From: Typhlomys cinereus
Taxonomy: Eukaryota > Chordata > Mammalia > Rodentia > Platacanthomyidae
DNA: 64,000 bases
NCBI GenBank assembly: GCA_023101885.1
Contig: JALPQD010000005.1
Location: forward strand, 2,375,020-2,439,019
Direction: 5' to 3'
Shown here in pieces: positions 1 through 10,222 of the stretch. The notes under the pieces were generated by a model that made no database searches, was not told the DNA's origin, and saw only the letters and a list, made by a program, of their open reading frames with translations. Every line of letters starts with the position of its first letter. Positions within the stretch are counted from its first letter, which is position 1. The position numbers and the translations under genes are program-made.

Positions 1-59
1 TTTGGGCTGGCGTTTCTCCTTTACAAACTCCAGGATCGCCTGCCATCTCTGGCACGCAC

Positions 60-317
60 AGGGCTCCCGTGGAAGTCTTATCGAGTGTCCTAAGACACTT
101 TGGAAACTGGAGACTGCAACGTCAGGAATCATCCACGATTGTTCTTCCACCCTATTGCTTTGCTCTGGGGTTTTCCAGACTCTACCTTCCAGGGCCAGAA
201 CTACAGGCTACTGCCATTTACACCAGGCACTTTCACATGTGGGATCTGGGGACCCGAACTCAGGTCCTTTTGCTTGTAAGGCAAAGGCTTTAACCCCTCA
301 GCCATCTTCCTGGTCCC
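60..317 (-). repeat. tRNA-headed SINE, subfamily 2
   Basis: On the minus strand this reads from a B2-like tRNA-derived head (about 240-317, ending at the 'ctggtccc' reverse-complemented head) into a body matching the copies at 3614-3921, 21280-21553 and 25908-26190. Shared landmarks are the 'tgggatctggggacccgaactcagg' type segment, the 'ccaggctctgcc' segment and the 'ccctgtggaag' segment. It is quite diverged, and its tail end near position 60 is not sharp. The reading frames across it are by-products of the SINE. Confidence 0.65.
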
Positions 318-319
318 AT

Positions 320-815
320 CCCGGCCTTGGATGCCAGAGGTTCTCAGCCTCACTTGCACCACTGCTAGTTGGCGTCCACCAGTCTTTCTGTAGAACCTGT
401 TCCCTGGACATTCACAAATCCCCGGCTGGGCAGAGGAAAGGAACAAATTGCCAAACCTAAAGGAATTAGAGAAAGCCGAGGAAGGGAAACAGAGCAGATT
501 TTCCTCTTTAAAAAATTTTAAAGCTTCCAGGAAAATATATTATTTTTCTATTAAATTATTAAACAAATTATACACATCACTGTCCCGTGCTGGTGAGAAC
601 AAGCTCCTTATTCATTGCTAATGACGGGATAACTAGGTATGATTCCTTGGGAAAACAGTGTAGCCAACCATCAGGGAATACAAATGTACACACTGTTTAA
701 TATGGTATGTCTACTTCCTGAAATCTACCCTATGGAAGCAGAACTCAAACACTAGAGGACTCCAAATGCCCACTTAGAGGAATCTAATAAGGAAAGCAAT
801 ACAACGTGTGATGAT
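320..815. other. No feature seen
   Basis: AT-rich unique sequence with no recognisable repeat, exon or RNA gene. Confidence 0.5.
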
Positions 816-821
816 AACTGT

Positions 822-935
822 TTATGAGCCATGGTAGCTCACAGCCACGATCCCGGCTCAGAATCCCAGCGCAGAGGATCACAGGTCTGGAGCCAGACTG
901 CGACCTCATCAAGATGCTCCTGAGAAAGGAGAGAA
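822..935 (+). repeat. B1-like SINE fragment
   Basis: Shows the B1/7SL order: 'ggtagctcacagcc', 'aatcccagcgcagagg', 'gagccagactgcgacctc'. Strongly diverged, with no clear A-tail or target duplication. Confidence 0.55.
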
Positions 936-1007
936 GGAAAGCGTCCAGTGGGTGAATGTCCAGGGAGAAACTGAAGGATAGTCATGAACATTAGAACTTG
1001 AAAACAT

Positions 1008-1333
1008 ACGGGTTGGTGAGATGGCTCACGGAGCAGAGATGGTTTGCGTCTAAGTGTGAGGACCGAGTCTGAGTGTTTAGATCCCGTGTGAAAGCCAGTG
1101 TCTATAATCCCAGCACTTCAACGGAGAGACAGTAGGCAGAGACGGGAGACTCCCTGGCAGCTCGCGGGCTCACTGGTATACACAGTGGAAAACAAGCGAA
1201 TCTGGGTCAAACAAGGTAGAAGGCAAGACTGGCATCTGGGGTTGTCCTCTGATTCCCACACATGTGCGTACTATACACGTCTGCATTCACACACACGTAT
1301 GCACCCATGCATACATGCATATGCACACATACT
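1008..1333 (+). repeat. B4-like SINE (ID head + B1 body)
   Basis: A tRNA/ID-like head ('ggttggtgagatggctcacgg') is followed by a B1-like body ('ctataatcccagcacttc...agaggcagagacggg'). It ends in the 'cctctgattcccacacatgtgcg' and CA-rich tail typical of rodent B4. Nearly full length and diverged. The next B4 starts within about 10 bases of its tail. Confidence 0.75.
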
Positions 1334-1341
1334 CAAGGGGA

Positions 1342-1545
1342 AGCTGGGGAGATGATTCACTGGGTAAGAGCACTTGCTCTTTGTACATGTTAACATGAAG
1401 ATCCAAGTTCAAATCCCTACCAGCTATAAAAAAACTGGGGATGACTGCACATGCCTGTAGCCCCAACATTGGGAAGTAGAGACAAGTAGATCCTGAGAGC
1501 TTGCTGGCCCCAACCTAGCTGAAAAGACTAGTTTCCATGCAACAC
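1342..1545 (+). repeat. B4-like SINE, second in tandem
   Basis: Head 'gctggggagatgattcactgggtaagagcacttgctc', then a B1-like body ('gcacatgcctgtagccccaac'). Same orientation as the preceding B4, so the two form a head-to-tail pair that probably arose by insertion into the first element's tail. The 3' part fades near 1545. Confidence 0.65.
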
Positions 1546-2235
1546 ACACAGCTTGCAATATGAAACATGGCGAGGGGGGGAAGTATTGCATGTAATTATA
1601 ATATGGGGAGCAGCTGGGAAAGAATGTCCAAATCAAGCCTGGGTAGATTGAAGGTGATACTTTTTTTTTCAAAGGTCACTAATTCTATTTATTAAAATAT
1701 TAACTTGAAAATTTGGGTAAATAGATATAAGCATTTTTTAATAAAAAACATTTTCTTCCACACCTCTTTACGTTTTTTAGGTTTGACTTTTGTTTCAATG
1801 CACATGAAAACTAGACTAGAAGCTGGTTCTGCCCAGTTCAACCTGATCACTTGAGTCTTGTAAACAGATTCCAAACGGCAGCACAATTCCCCTTCCATCT
1901 TATCCCTTTTTAGGACAGTAGTGCACGTTACCAGCTGAAGGTTCATGGGGACACTGGCTCGTGTGCTCATTATCTGTTTCTTCAGCCCATTTTTTTTTTT
2001 CTTGTAGAAAAAGGAAAAAATACTCAGGCTCACAGACTTAAAGGCTGATTCTAGAAAACTATTCTGAGAGATGTTGCTATCAGCTCTACCTCAGCTCCCT
2101 GGGATAGAAGTGGATGATAATTATGTCTTGAGGTTTACAATAGAATGTTTTAAATAAAGCTATGAAATGATCACCAAATGGTAAAAATACAGTGAGACAA
2201 TCTTATATGTAAAGGTTAAGGAAAGCATGTGTGCT
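1546..2235. other. No feature seen
   Basis: Unique AT-rich sequence with short T-runs (about 1663 and 1990). Nothing recognisable. Confidence 0.5.
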
Positions 2236-2524
2236 TGCTTGCAAGCGTGCATGTGTACACTGTGTATGTGTGTGCTGTGGTTTGTGTGTGTGTGTGTGTG
2301 TGTGTGTGGTGTTTGTGTGGTGTCTCTCTGTGTGGTGTGTATGTGAGGGCATGCATGTGGTTTGTGGAGGCCAGCAAGCCTCAGTGGTCCTTTGGTCTCT
2401 CTCCTGCTGGGAACTGGGGTTACAGCCATTGCAGAGACGCCCAGCACATCATGTGGTTGCAAGGACCAGTCCTCACCATTGCAGAGCACGCGCCCTTCAC
2501 CACTGAACCATCTCTCCAGTTCCC
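2236..2524 (-). repeat. B4/B2-type SINE with TG tail
   Basis: On the minus strand a tRNA-like head (ending near 2524, 'ctggagagatggttcagtgg' when reversed) leads into a short body and then a long CA tail. The tail is seen on the plus strand as GT-rich sequence at 2236-2345, with a pure (GT)n core near 2283-2308. The 179-residue frame here is a translation of SINE plus dinucleotide repeat. Confidence 0.6.
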
Positions 2525-2544
2525 CCTTATGGTTTTGTTTTCTT

Positions 2545-2742
2545 TAAGACAGGGTCTTAATATTTCGTCCAGGTTGGCCTGGAATTTTCTCAAGCTCAAG
2601 CTGCCCAGAAACTCACAGCAATCCTACCAACTCCTCCTCCTGAGTGCTGGGACGACAGGCATGCACTCCGGAGGGTGTTTCCTTGGTTCTTCAGGTGTAC
2701 GTTGCAGAAGCTCTCTACCCCTGAGCTACACCCTCAGCCTTG
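2545..2742 (-). repeat. B1-ID composite SINE
   Basis: The B1 part (about 2545-2675) shows 'agacagggtct', 'ggttggcctggaa' and 'gagtgctgggacgacaggcatgcac', all reversed B1 landmarks. A reversed ID-like piece follows ('ctctctacccctgagctacaccctcagcc'). This is the familiar rodent B1-dID arrangement, in minus orientation. Confidence 0.75.
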
Positions 2743-2744
2743 GA

Positions 2745-3600
2745 CACTGCGGAATCCGAAGGGCATGAGAACAGGTGTTTTTCCCGGGCGGGTTCTCCAG
2801 CAGTGGTCACCTTTCACCTCCCCCCTTTCCACTCTGGACAAGTCCTCTTGTTTGAACTGTCTTGCTCCAGGTTAGTGTTGCAACTGAGAAACTGAGGCTG
2901 GAACCCTTTCAGGACAGAAGCTCATGCAGAGCCAGGAGGGGTCCTCGTGGGACAGTGCGTCATTCTCTGCGAAGGTCCGCTTCCTCCTCTTCCATCTTCT
3001 CTTCTGCGCGGGAATGTTTCCCCAGCATGCCTCTGCAGACGAGTGGAGACCCTTCCACTGTCCTGATGGAAATTATCTGACTGACGCACAAACTCTTCTG
3101 TTGTGACTTCATCTGTACTAGTCCCAATATGCCTAAGCTTGATTCTTTTCTTCTGTACTTTTCTTTGGAACTGTTAAGATTCTAGTAAAAGGCTCTGCTC
3201 CTTTAAATTGCTTAAGGTCTGATTTGAGCTCAGCTACTTCCTGTCTGAGAATCTCAAGCTTTGACGCCTTGTGAGACATACTGATGCTTCCTTGAGGGTC
3301 ATGAAGTTTTTCTCAACTCTAAGAAAAGGGTGTGAGAGGTAGAGGAGCACGATGCCATGTGACTTCACAAAAGGAGCAAGACTGCAGAAAGCACACGTGT
3401 TTGTCATTGCGGTTTGGAAGCATTTCATCCAAAGGACCATGAAGTACTTATGTTGTGTTTCAGGGCTGCAGAGATAGGATTTAAGCTTGGCTAAGGTAAT
3501 ACACAACCCACCATTTTCTATTGTTGACTGAAGAAACATTTACATGAAGTTTACTGCACACTAGCAGTGTGGCCTTAATGAGTACCTCCTTTTTTATTTT
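2745..3600. other. No feature seen
   Basis: Unique sequence. Short open frames occur on both strands, but none resembles a protein I know or shows exon signals I would trust. Confidence 0.5.
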
Positions 3601-3613
3601 ATTTAGTCTTTCA

Positions 3614-3631
3614 TGTGTGTGTGTGCGCGCA

Positions 3632-3673
<42 letters not shown>

Positions 3674-3921
3674 CGCGCGCGTGTGTAGCAGAGGGCACTT
3701 TGTGTCCCTGTGGAGGCCCAAGGGTCACTTTGGGAATCTTCCTGAATTACTTCTACCTCCTTCTTGCATCACTCATGGATCTCCCAGACTGCCCACCAGC
3801 GCCGGAAGTGCAGGTCACTGCCATTTCCACGTGGCATTTTTACATGGGACCTGGGACGCAAACTCAGGACCTTCTGCTTGCGGGACAGAGTCTTAACCCC
3901 TGAGCCGTCTCTCCAGCCCTC
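3614..3921 (-). repeat. tRNA-headed SINE, subfamily 2, with Z-DNA-like tail
   Basis: The head (reversed 'agggctggagagacggctcagg') ends at about 3921, and the body matches the other subfamily-2 copies. The tail at 3614-3686 is a long alternating purine/pyrimidine run, with TG repeats passing into an uninterrupted GC-alternating block near 3664-3681. Such runs favour left-handed DNA. No clear target duplication. Confidence 0.75.
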
Positions 3922-3927
3922 TGCCTG

Positions 3928-3990
3928 GTGTTTTTATGTGGGATCTGCTTTCAGGGCAGAGGCGTAACCAGAGCCATCTCTCCGACCCAG
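3928..3990 (-). repeat. SINE head fragment
   Basis: A second, truncated tRNA-like head in the same orientation abuts the previous SINE: 'tgtgggatctgctttcagggcagaggcg', then 'agccatctctccgaccc'. Probably a leftover of an older insertion. Confidence 0.5.
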
Positions 3991-3994
3991 TGAG

Positions 3995-4560
3995 CGTTCT
4001 CTTCCACAATTCTTCCATCCACTGTGCTCCAGAGACAGAGCAGTGTGGGGGGCCATGGAGGAGGCAACACTGCTGTGAGCCAGTCAGGAACAAACAGCTG
4101 ACACTCCCGCCGACAGCGCGGGGGATCCGAGCGGATATCCACAGAGAAGGTGCTCGGCACATACGTTTCCCTCTGTTTCCTAGGGAGGAATTCTGCGGGG
4201 CCTCACGGCCACACGGTGCTAAACGTGTTGACACTGAACGTACCGGCAAGTGGCCGGCAGGAAGCCCAACAAGAAACCGGAGTGACAGCAGCCTGGTGAC
4301 ATGGCGCTCGCTTTCAGCCAGTTTCCCAAAGCTTGGATGTTCTGTTAAGTCGAGAGTATGGCCCTCTGGGTGGACTGCAGCGGGATCCAGCCGGAGCCCC
4401 GTCCCAAGAGGCTAGACTCTGTGAAGTCCTTCTCAGGCTGCACTCAAGACCCCCTTGAGTAAGTTTGGGGACACTGTCTTATCTCCCTCTGCCCAGTGTC
4501 ACAGGGCCGCTCCGCACTTCATGAAGGGCCAAGAGAATGAAGATCATTAAGATTCTTTTT
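3995..4560. other. Unrecognised, moderately CpG-containing sequence
   Basis: Contains scattered CpGs between about 4105 and 4260 and a 159-residue open frame crossing from the SINE. No similarity to a known protein is apparent and no splice or promoter signals stand out. Confidence 0.4.
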
Positions 4561-4563
4561 TCT

Positions 4564-4598
4564 TTCATTCATTCATTCATTCATTCATTCATTCATTA
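4564..4598. repeat. (ATTC)n microsatellite
   Basis: About nine uninterrupted ATTC units. Confidence 0.95.
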
Positions 4599-4604
4599 AC
4601 TCAC

Positions 4605-4690
4605 TTACTTGCAGTTCTGAGAATTGACTTAGGGCCTCATACATGCTAGGCAGGCGCTCCACTATGGAACTGTATATCTAAATCCTTTCC
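4605..4690 (-). repeat. ID-like SINE fragment
   Basis: Reversed ID landmarks: 'gcctcatacatgctaggcaggcgctccactatgg' resembles the 'ccaccgagctacatgcttgcct' side of rodent ID/tRNA-Ala SINEs. Confidence 0.55.
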
Positions 4691-4691
4691 T

Positions 4692-5095
4692 TGACATTTT
4701 AAAGAGATCTCGTCAGCAGAAATGAAACCAGAAGAAAACTAAAAATCAATGATTTATGCTTCATTGGAAAATCTAAAAAAAGATGACAAAAAAAGCCAGT
4801 GTTCCTTCTCAGAAATCGTGCACTTCGCTCAGGTCTTGAGACGCTTCTAAAACATTCTTCCATTCACGAAGATTCCTCAGCTCCGCAGCAAGCCCCCATC
4901 TCCAGGCATTTCTCATGCATCCCTCTTCTACCCCTGCACCCCCCTGCAGATACTACCAGTGGTTGTTCTCAGGATAGAAAGGGTCACTTTGTGATCCTGT
5001 GGGAGATATCACATGATGAAGAGGATGATTGAGGGTCTTAATGGGCTATTTGCCCTAGGATAGCTATGTAGAAACATGGTATCCTAGACTCTGTT
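4692..5095. other. No feature seen
   Basis: Unique sequence without recognisable elements. Confidence 0.5.
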
Positions 5096-5097
5096 GT

Positions 5098-5289
5098 ATT
5101 TCCTTCCTTCCTTCCTTCCTCCCTCGCTCGCTCTCTCCCTTCCTTTCTTCCTTTTTCCCTCCCTCCCTCTTTCCCTCCTTCCCTCCCTCCTTCCCTCCCT
5201 CCCTTCCTTCCTTCCTTCCTTCTTTCCTTCCTTCCCTCCTTCTCTCCCTCCCTCCCTCCTTCTCTCCCTCCCTCCCTTCCTTCCTTCCC
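5098..5289. repeat. Pyrimidine tract, (CCTT/CCCT)n
   Basis: About 190 bases of almost pure C and T on the plus strand, mixing CCTT, CCCT and CTCT units. The 121-residue Pro/Ser/Leu/Phe frame over it is a translation of the repeat. Homopurine-homopyrimidine DNA of this length can form triplexes. Confidence 0.9.
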
Positions 5290-5458
5290 AGGATCTTATG
5301 TTTTATAGGCTGGCCTCAGACTATTTAAAGGAGGACAACCTTAAACCCCTCACCCTCCTGCCTCTACTTCCCTGCCCTGAGATCACACCGTGGTACCGCC
5401 CTGTGCACGCTAGGCAAGCACTGCCCCAAGGAAGCCATATCCCAGCCCCTTCCGTGTG
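5290..5458 (-). repeat. B1-ID composite SINE
   Basis: Reversed B1 part ('aggatcttatgttttataggctggcctcagac ... cctcctgcctc') followed by a reversed ID part ('gcacgctaggcaagcactgcccc ... atcccagcccc'). The pyrimidine tract abuts its start, as expected for expansion from a reversed A-rich tail. Confidence 0.7.
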
Positions 5459-5459
5459 A

Positions 5460-5865
5460 CAGTCTTATCAGGTCAGCGTTTCTGCACCCATCTGCGGATG
5501 TTTGCTTGTTATCTGTCTTCTCACCCTTGCTCTTGATCCCTGGACTGCTGGAAGCGCTTTTGCTTTGCACATTATGGGTCAGCAAGACTTGCTAAATGCT
5601 CCAGTCCCAGCACAGCATATCCGTACAATGAATTATCAAGATGTGTCAGGGACACGGGACTCAGGCAGACAGCCCAGGAAGATGCACAGGGTGTCTGGGT
5701 GCCCATGGCTTGGGCTGATTGATCCAGCTCTGCCTGGCATTTCTTCTGTCGCCTACAGCCACCACATCTTTCCAGTGCCCTTTCTGTGGAGGAGAGGTCT
5801 CTTTTCTCACTTTTCCTAAGGCTCCCGCTGCTTCTGCCATTTTGTTCTGTTTCACTTAGCATTTG
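5460..5865. other. No feature seen
   Basis: Unique sequence. Two overlapping open frames on opposite strands have no recognisable product. Confidence 0.45.
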
Positions 5866-5866
5866 A

Positions 5867-6018
5867 TTTTTTTTTTTTTTTTTTTTTGAGACTGGGTCTT
5901 ATGTAGTCTTGGTTGATCTCGAACTCACTACATAACTGAGGCTGGTTTGAACTCCTAAGCCTCCTGTCTCCATTTACAAAGGGCTAGATCACAGATATAC
6001 ATTACCACACCAGGTGTT
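5867..6018 (-). repeat. B1-like SINE
   Basis: A T-run (reversed A-tail, 5867-5887) leads into 'gagactgggtcttatgtagtcttggttgatctcgaactcac', the classic reversed B1 3' half, and ends at 'cattaccacaccagg'. Confidence 0.85.
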
Positions 6019-6034
6019 GTTTTATTTGCTTGGT

Positions 6035-6118
6035 TTTAAGACGGGTCTTGATTTTTGGCTCAGATGGGGCTCATACTCTCAGAACCTCCTGCCTCTGTCT
6101 TCCTGGACATCAAGTCTG
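6035..6118 (-). repeat. B1-like SINE, truncated
   Basis: Reversed B1 3' half ('aagacgggtcttgatttttggctcagatgggg ... cctcctgcctctgtcttcctgg'). Lies directly after another B1 in the same orientation. Confidence 0.65.
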
Positions 6119-6307
6119 GCTTGGCTCTCGATTCAGCCACCTAGTTGTTCAAGTTCTCTAACTGCCTTGTCTAGATGTGAGGATACTTCATGACATCAGA
6201 CAGATGCACAAGTAAGTCAGAAAACTACCTGATGACTACAGTGTCACTATAGCTGACACTGGGCCACCCTGCACACTGATAGCCCTGTCCCCTGATCTTT
6301 CATGAAG

Positions 6308-6402
6308 GTGTCATCATCCCCAGTTTTCAGATGTAGAAACTGAGACCAACCAATGAAGCCATTACTTGCCCTTTCTGAAAGGCATGGGGCTAGGGATTCC
6401 AA
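6308..6402 (-). repeat. MIR-like fragment
   Basis: 'catcatccccagttttcagatgtagaaactgagacc' matches the reversed MIR core ('ccccattttacagatgaggaaactgagg'). Confidence 0.5.
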
Positions 6403-6499
6403 AGACTGAAATTCCTCCATCATTTTACTCATTGTGTGCTGGTTCCTAGGGGTTAGAAATTCTGAGCACTGTCTTTGTAACGATTCAGTTGGAGCTTTA

Positions 6500-6650
6500 C
6501 ATACCTAGAAGAGAGGAACCATTCTGTCCATGTTATAAGGAAAAACAAAGCCCAGATAGCTGGAACCACTTGCTTAATGTCACAAGGCCAGTAAGTGGCA
6601 GGGTCAGGATTCCGTCAGCCCATCTGTGGTTCTCCCGCCTTGAAGCCCAG
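6500..6650 (-). repeat. MIR SINE
   Basis: Shows the ordered reversed MIR landmarks: 'aaagcccagatagctggaaccacttgcttaatgtcacaaggccagtaagtggcagggtcaggattc'. Ancient mammalian-wide repeat, about 150 bases, no tail. Confidence 0.7.
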
Positions 6651-6750
6651 CTTCTCTGAGCTCCAGCTGTAAGGCGGCTGGCACAGCTGGCATCCTCAGA
6701 TCCCACCACAGACCAGCCCAGAGTGAGGCACTATAAAAATGTCGAGGGCT

Positions 6751-6902
6751 GGGGCTGGAGAGGTGGCTCAGGGATTAAGCCTCTGCCTTGCAGGCGGAGG
6801 ATCCTGAGTTCGGATCCTAGACCCCACATATAGAAGCGGGCCGGGGCAGAGTAAACAAGGAGGTGGAGGTGGTCCATGGTGGTTCCCGAATTCGTTGGTG
6901 GT

Positions 6903-6952
<50 letters not shown>

Positions 6953-6980
6953 TGATTAAATAATAAAAAAAAATGTTTAA
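6751..6980 (+). repeat. Young tRNA-headed SINE (family A), internal deletion
   Basis: Head 'ggggctggagaggtggctc', then the family body. A (CA)n tail at about 6906-6951 is followed by an A-rich end. It lacks roughly 45 bases of the body present in other copies ('tttctggtcctggtagggcgg' region). Flanked by a 16-base target duplication, 6735-6750 versus 6981-6996, with one mismatch (aaaaatgtcgagggct / aaaaatgtcaagggct). Inserted by L1-type target priming. Confidence 0.9.
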
Positions 6981-6996
6981 AAAAATGTCAAGGGCT

Positions 6997-7675
6997 ATCT
7001 GTCCCTTGAGTCCGAGTCGCCAAAGGTGGAGGGAGAGGCGCGGAGAGGCTCTAGTCTACCGATGTCTTTGTGTTTATTTCTAAAAATCTCTCCCTGAATT
7101 CCTTTGGGGAAATCTCTATAGCATACAGGCCTTTATCCTGTCAAGGAAGGCTGAGAAATAGCAAAGGCCTTTGGCTTTATCTCCTTAGATAGGGAAGAAA
7201 TCCACAGTTGTGTGGGACAGAAGGAGAGCCAAACTTTGACACTGTCCAGTTCTGCCTACAGGGAGAGGCACCGGCCTGGCCAGAATTTGACCACGAAGAC
7301 TTCACTGAAAGGTCTGCTTAGCAGCAAAAGGAAAGCCAGCGCCTGTGAGGTGTGCCCCGGTTGCCCACAGGCAGCTAGAAGCTTTGTCTAGGCATTGCCA
7401 TCTGGGCGAAACTGCAGCTATGCTGAAGGTCGGGCACCCCTTGGGTCCTGGCAGTTGCTCTAGTCTGTTCTCCCTGGGTTCTCGCGGGCAGCCCGTGCTC
7501 ACCATACAGGCTCAGCTCACCACACAAATGTCAATGCCAGGCAGACGGAATGGAATCTAGCTGGGAGGTGGGGGGCAAGTCACTGATTTCCTGTGCCCAC
7601 AGTCCCTGCTCCATAGAACAGCTCCATGGGGCTCTTAGGAAGGTTAAACACAATATAAAATTCCGAGTCAGGAGT
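6997..7675. other. No feature seen
   Basis: Unique sequence; no recognisable gene or repeat. Confidence 0.45.
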
Positions 7676-7682
7676 GTTCAGG

Positions 7683-7890
7683 TGTTTTCAGTTGGTAGCG
7701 TGCCTAGCGCTCATGAAGCTCTGGGTTTTATCCTCAACGCCACAGAAACCCCCGGCGTGGTGGCACATACCTGTAATTCAGCACATGGGAAGTAGAGGCA
7801 GGAAGATCAAAAGTTCAATCCTATCCTTGACTCCATGACACCTTGGAGGCCAGTCTGGGGACACGTGGCCCTGTCTCAAAAAATAAATTT
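7683..7890 (+). repeat. B4-type SINE (ID head + B1 body)
   Basis: ID-like head ('cagttggtagcgtgcctagcgctcatgaagctctggg', 7691-7727), then a B1 body ('cccggcgtggtggcacatacctgtaattcagcacatgggaagtagaggcagg'). Ends in 'cctgtctcaaaaaataaatttt'. Nearly complete. Confidence 0.85.
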
Positions 7891-7899
7891 TAAAAATTA

Positions 7900-8800
7900 A
7901 ATATAAAATTTTGAGTCTACCCTATAGTGCCTCGCACATGTTCACGGTTATTAAAATTCCACAAGGCAAGTCAACCTTAACTCTTCGGTGAGCCTTGCCT
8001 CCCTCCCCCAATTCCCATCCTACCTAATCCTTACTTTCCTCTGAGTTATTCAGGAGTCAGATGTATTTCTTCTATGATGGTGAGCATACTGAATACAATA
8101 GCATGTCTACCTGCTTCCTCGACCAGACTATGAACTTTCGACCTGGGGGCGGAGCCCTGTCTGCATGTACCCCACAACACGCTAGTGTAATTAGACACTT
8201 TCCTCCCGCTGGGTCTCATGACTGACAGGCTCCCCACACTGTATGCCTCAGGGTGTGAGTGGGCGTCTGAACTGACATGTCTGCTGTCTCTGGCCAGGTT
8301 TTATCTGAAGACCCTCTTTGTTATCACAAACGCTGTTGTGATGTCTCTTCACACTGCTGATAAATACAAGACCAAACTTAAGGACACAAGGGGTTTTATT
8401 CTTGAGTATGCTTCTTGTTACAGTTTAGTTCAGCATGACACAGGAGTTTGTAACAGCATCAGAAGCGGAGGGAACCAGCCATACCCCGTCTATAGGAATT
8501 GCTTCCAGCTAAAGGAGCAACAAGGAACCCAAACCCCCGTCAGGCATCCACACTAAGCCAGCAGCGAGGTGCACACCTACGTCCTGTGCCTCCACCGCTC
8601 AGTCTTCCTTCCCTCTCCATATTGAACTATCTTATTTAATTAGTCCCTTCTAATTTTTACATTATCCAATTTTTTCTAAACCCCAAGTGCCTCTCAAAGT
8701 TTAGCAAATATACAAATCATTTATAACAGGAAAATTCTTACCTGGAATCGTTTACATTCTTCATCCAAAGTGTCAAGAGTTCGGGTTTTGTGATGCTCCT
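7900..8800. other. No feature seen
   Basis: Unique sequence including a 112-residue open frame (8218-8556) with no recognisable domain and no flanking exon signals. Confidence 0.45.
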
Positions 8801-8804
8801 TTTC

Positions 8805-9425
8805 ATTGCTGTTGAGACAGTATCTCGCGTAGCCCAGGCTAGCCTCAAGCAAACTCTCTGTGTTGTGCAGGATGTTCTGGAACTTCTGATCCTCCTGAGA
8901 GATGGGATTGCAAACCTCCAATGCCATGCTAGGGTTTTATGCAGTGGTGGGGAATTGTTGCAGTTCGTCTGCGTGGTTGCTAATAAATCACCATCAAATG
9001 GCTTAAGGGAACAAGGGGTTTATTCTCTTACAATAGACTGGTTACAGCTCCTCGTCCAACTTTGAAGGAGAGCTCACATCAACACCGAGGGTACTGGCCA
9101 CACCGTCTCCACATAATAGCTGAGAGAGGGACGATCCTTACTTGCCAGACCAGCGTGTCTGGCCAAGTATATACAAGGATGCCAACTCTCTCAACCAGCT
9201 CTCTGTATTTTATTCCAGGGCCTAGTCCCACCCACCATGGGCTGGGCCTTCCCCATCAGCTAGCAATCTCCTGCAGGTTTGCTCTGGGCTTAACCACTAA
9301 TTCTCTGCAAATGTGCTCAGAGCTCAAAACCTCAACTGTCAAATTGTGCTTATTTATGACAGGAATCAAACCCAAGGGCTTCGTGCATGCTAGGCAAGCA
9401 CTCTACCAACTGAGCTACAACTTTC
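8805..9425 (-). repeat. B1-ID SINE split by an LTR
   Basis: The reversed B1 part is at 8805-8930 ('gagacagtatctcgcgtagcccaggctagcctc'). The element continues to 8955 and resumes after the LTR at 9362 with the reversed ID part ('caaacccaagggcttcgtgcatgctaggcaagcactctaccaactgagctac'). Joining across 8955/9367 gives a continuous SINE, so the LTR came later. Confidence 0.85.
8956..9361 (-). mobile_element. Solo LTR, ERVL-MaLR (MT/ORR1-like)
   Basis: Minus-oriented LTR of about 406 bases. It starts on the plus strand with 'tgttgcag' and ends with 'tatgaca', so it is TG...CA on its own strand. A reversed polyadenylation region ('tttattctctt') lies near 9020. Flanked by a perfect 5-base duplication GGAAT (8951-8955 and 9362-9366), the length expected for ERVL/MaLR integrase. 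It matches the LTRs of the provirus at 38871-41120. A solo LTR implies recombination between two LTRs. Confidence 0.9.
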
Positions 9426-9429
9426 ACCT

Positions 9430-9760
9430 GATTGTTTTCATTAATTTATGTCCTGCATTTCCTATGCACTCCCCCTCATTCCCTTCCTTTTCTTTTCCCT
9501 CACCTACCATTACTCTCCTCGTCTCTCTATCCAGTTTTTCTTCTACATGTCATCTATATGATACATGCACAATTTTATGCATCGATGTAAGCTTTAGGAG
9601 CCACAAGTGAGAGAAAACATGATATTCAGATGAGGCCCGGGCACTGCATTGCTAACAAGGTCCTGGGAGACGCAGATGCTGTTGACCCTCCCTCGTCACG
9701 CTGAGCATCGGGTGGACCTCACTGGCAGGGTAAGTTCCTTACACCTAACCGTGACGGTGT
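9430..9760. other. No feature seen
   Basis: Pyrimidine-rich unique stretch around 9470-9530, otherwise nothing. Confidence 0.45.
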
Positions 9761-9904
9761 TGCTGTGCTAGACTTGAACAGACACTTTGCCAAGAGATTT
9801 AAGAATGGCAAATGGGATGAAAAGGCACTCCATGTCACTAATCACTAAGGAAATGCAAGTCAGCAGCTCTGGCAATGCCAGTATACACCAAATTGAATGG
9901 TCCA

Positions 9905-10045
9905 AAGAATATATCAATATCAATAGATCTATACCTATCATTTATCTATCATCTATATTATAACTATATATCTACATATATAACTATTTAATCTATCATC
10001 TATGTATGTATGTCTATAGTTATCTATCTATCTATCTATCCATCA
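9905..10045. repeat. (TATC/TAGA)n-rich microsatellite
   Basis: About 140 bases of imperfect TCTA/TATC units with a cleaner block of ATCT units at about 10020-10040. Sits inside the L1 remnant. Confidence 0.85.
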
Positions 10046-10134
10046 TCACATGCTGGCAAGGCTGGAAAATAGCCAATACTTCAAGAACTGCAGGAGGGGT
10101 GCAAAATGCAGCCACTTGGAAAACTGTTTTGCTA

Positions 10135-10222
10135 GATTTCTTTTCTTTAGCACTGTGGCTTGAACCAAGGATCTTGAGTAAGCTGGGCAAGTGCCTGGCC
10201 ACAATGTCACATCTCTATCTCC
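10135..10222 (-). repeat. ID-like SINE fragment in L1
   Basis: 'tttagcactgtggcttgaaccaaggatcttgagtaagctgggcaagtgcctggccacaatgtcacatc' resembles a reversed ID element. It separates L1 pieces that would otherwise join. Confidence 0.55.

Noticed and set aside
3936..4415. 159-residue plus frame
   Set aside because: Starts in a SINE fragment, and the rest has no recognisable domain or exon boundary.
9062..9610. 182-residue plus-strand frame
   Set aside because: Most of it lies in the antisense strand of a solo LTR.
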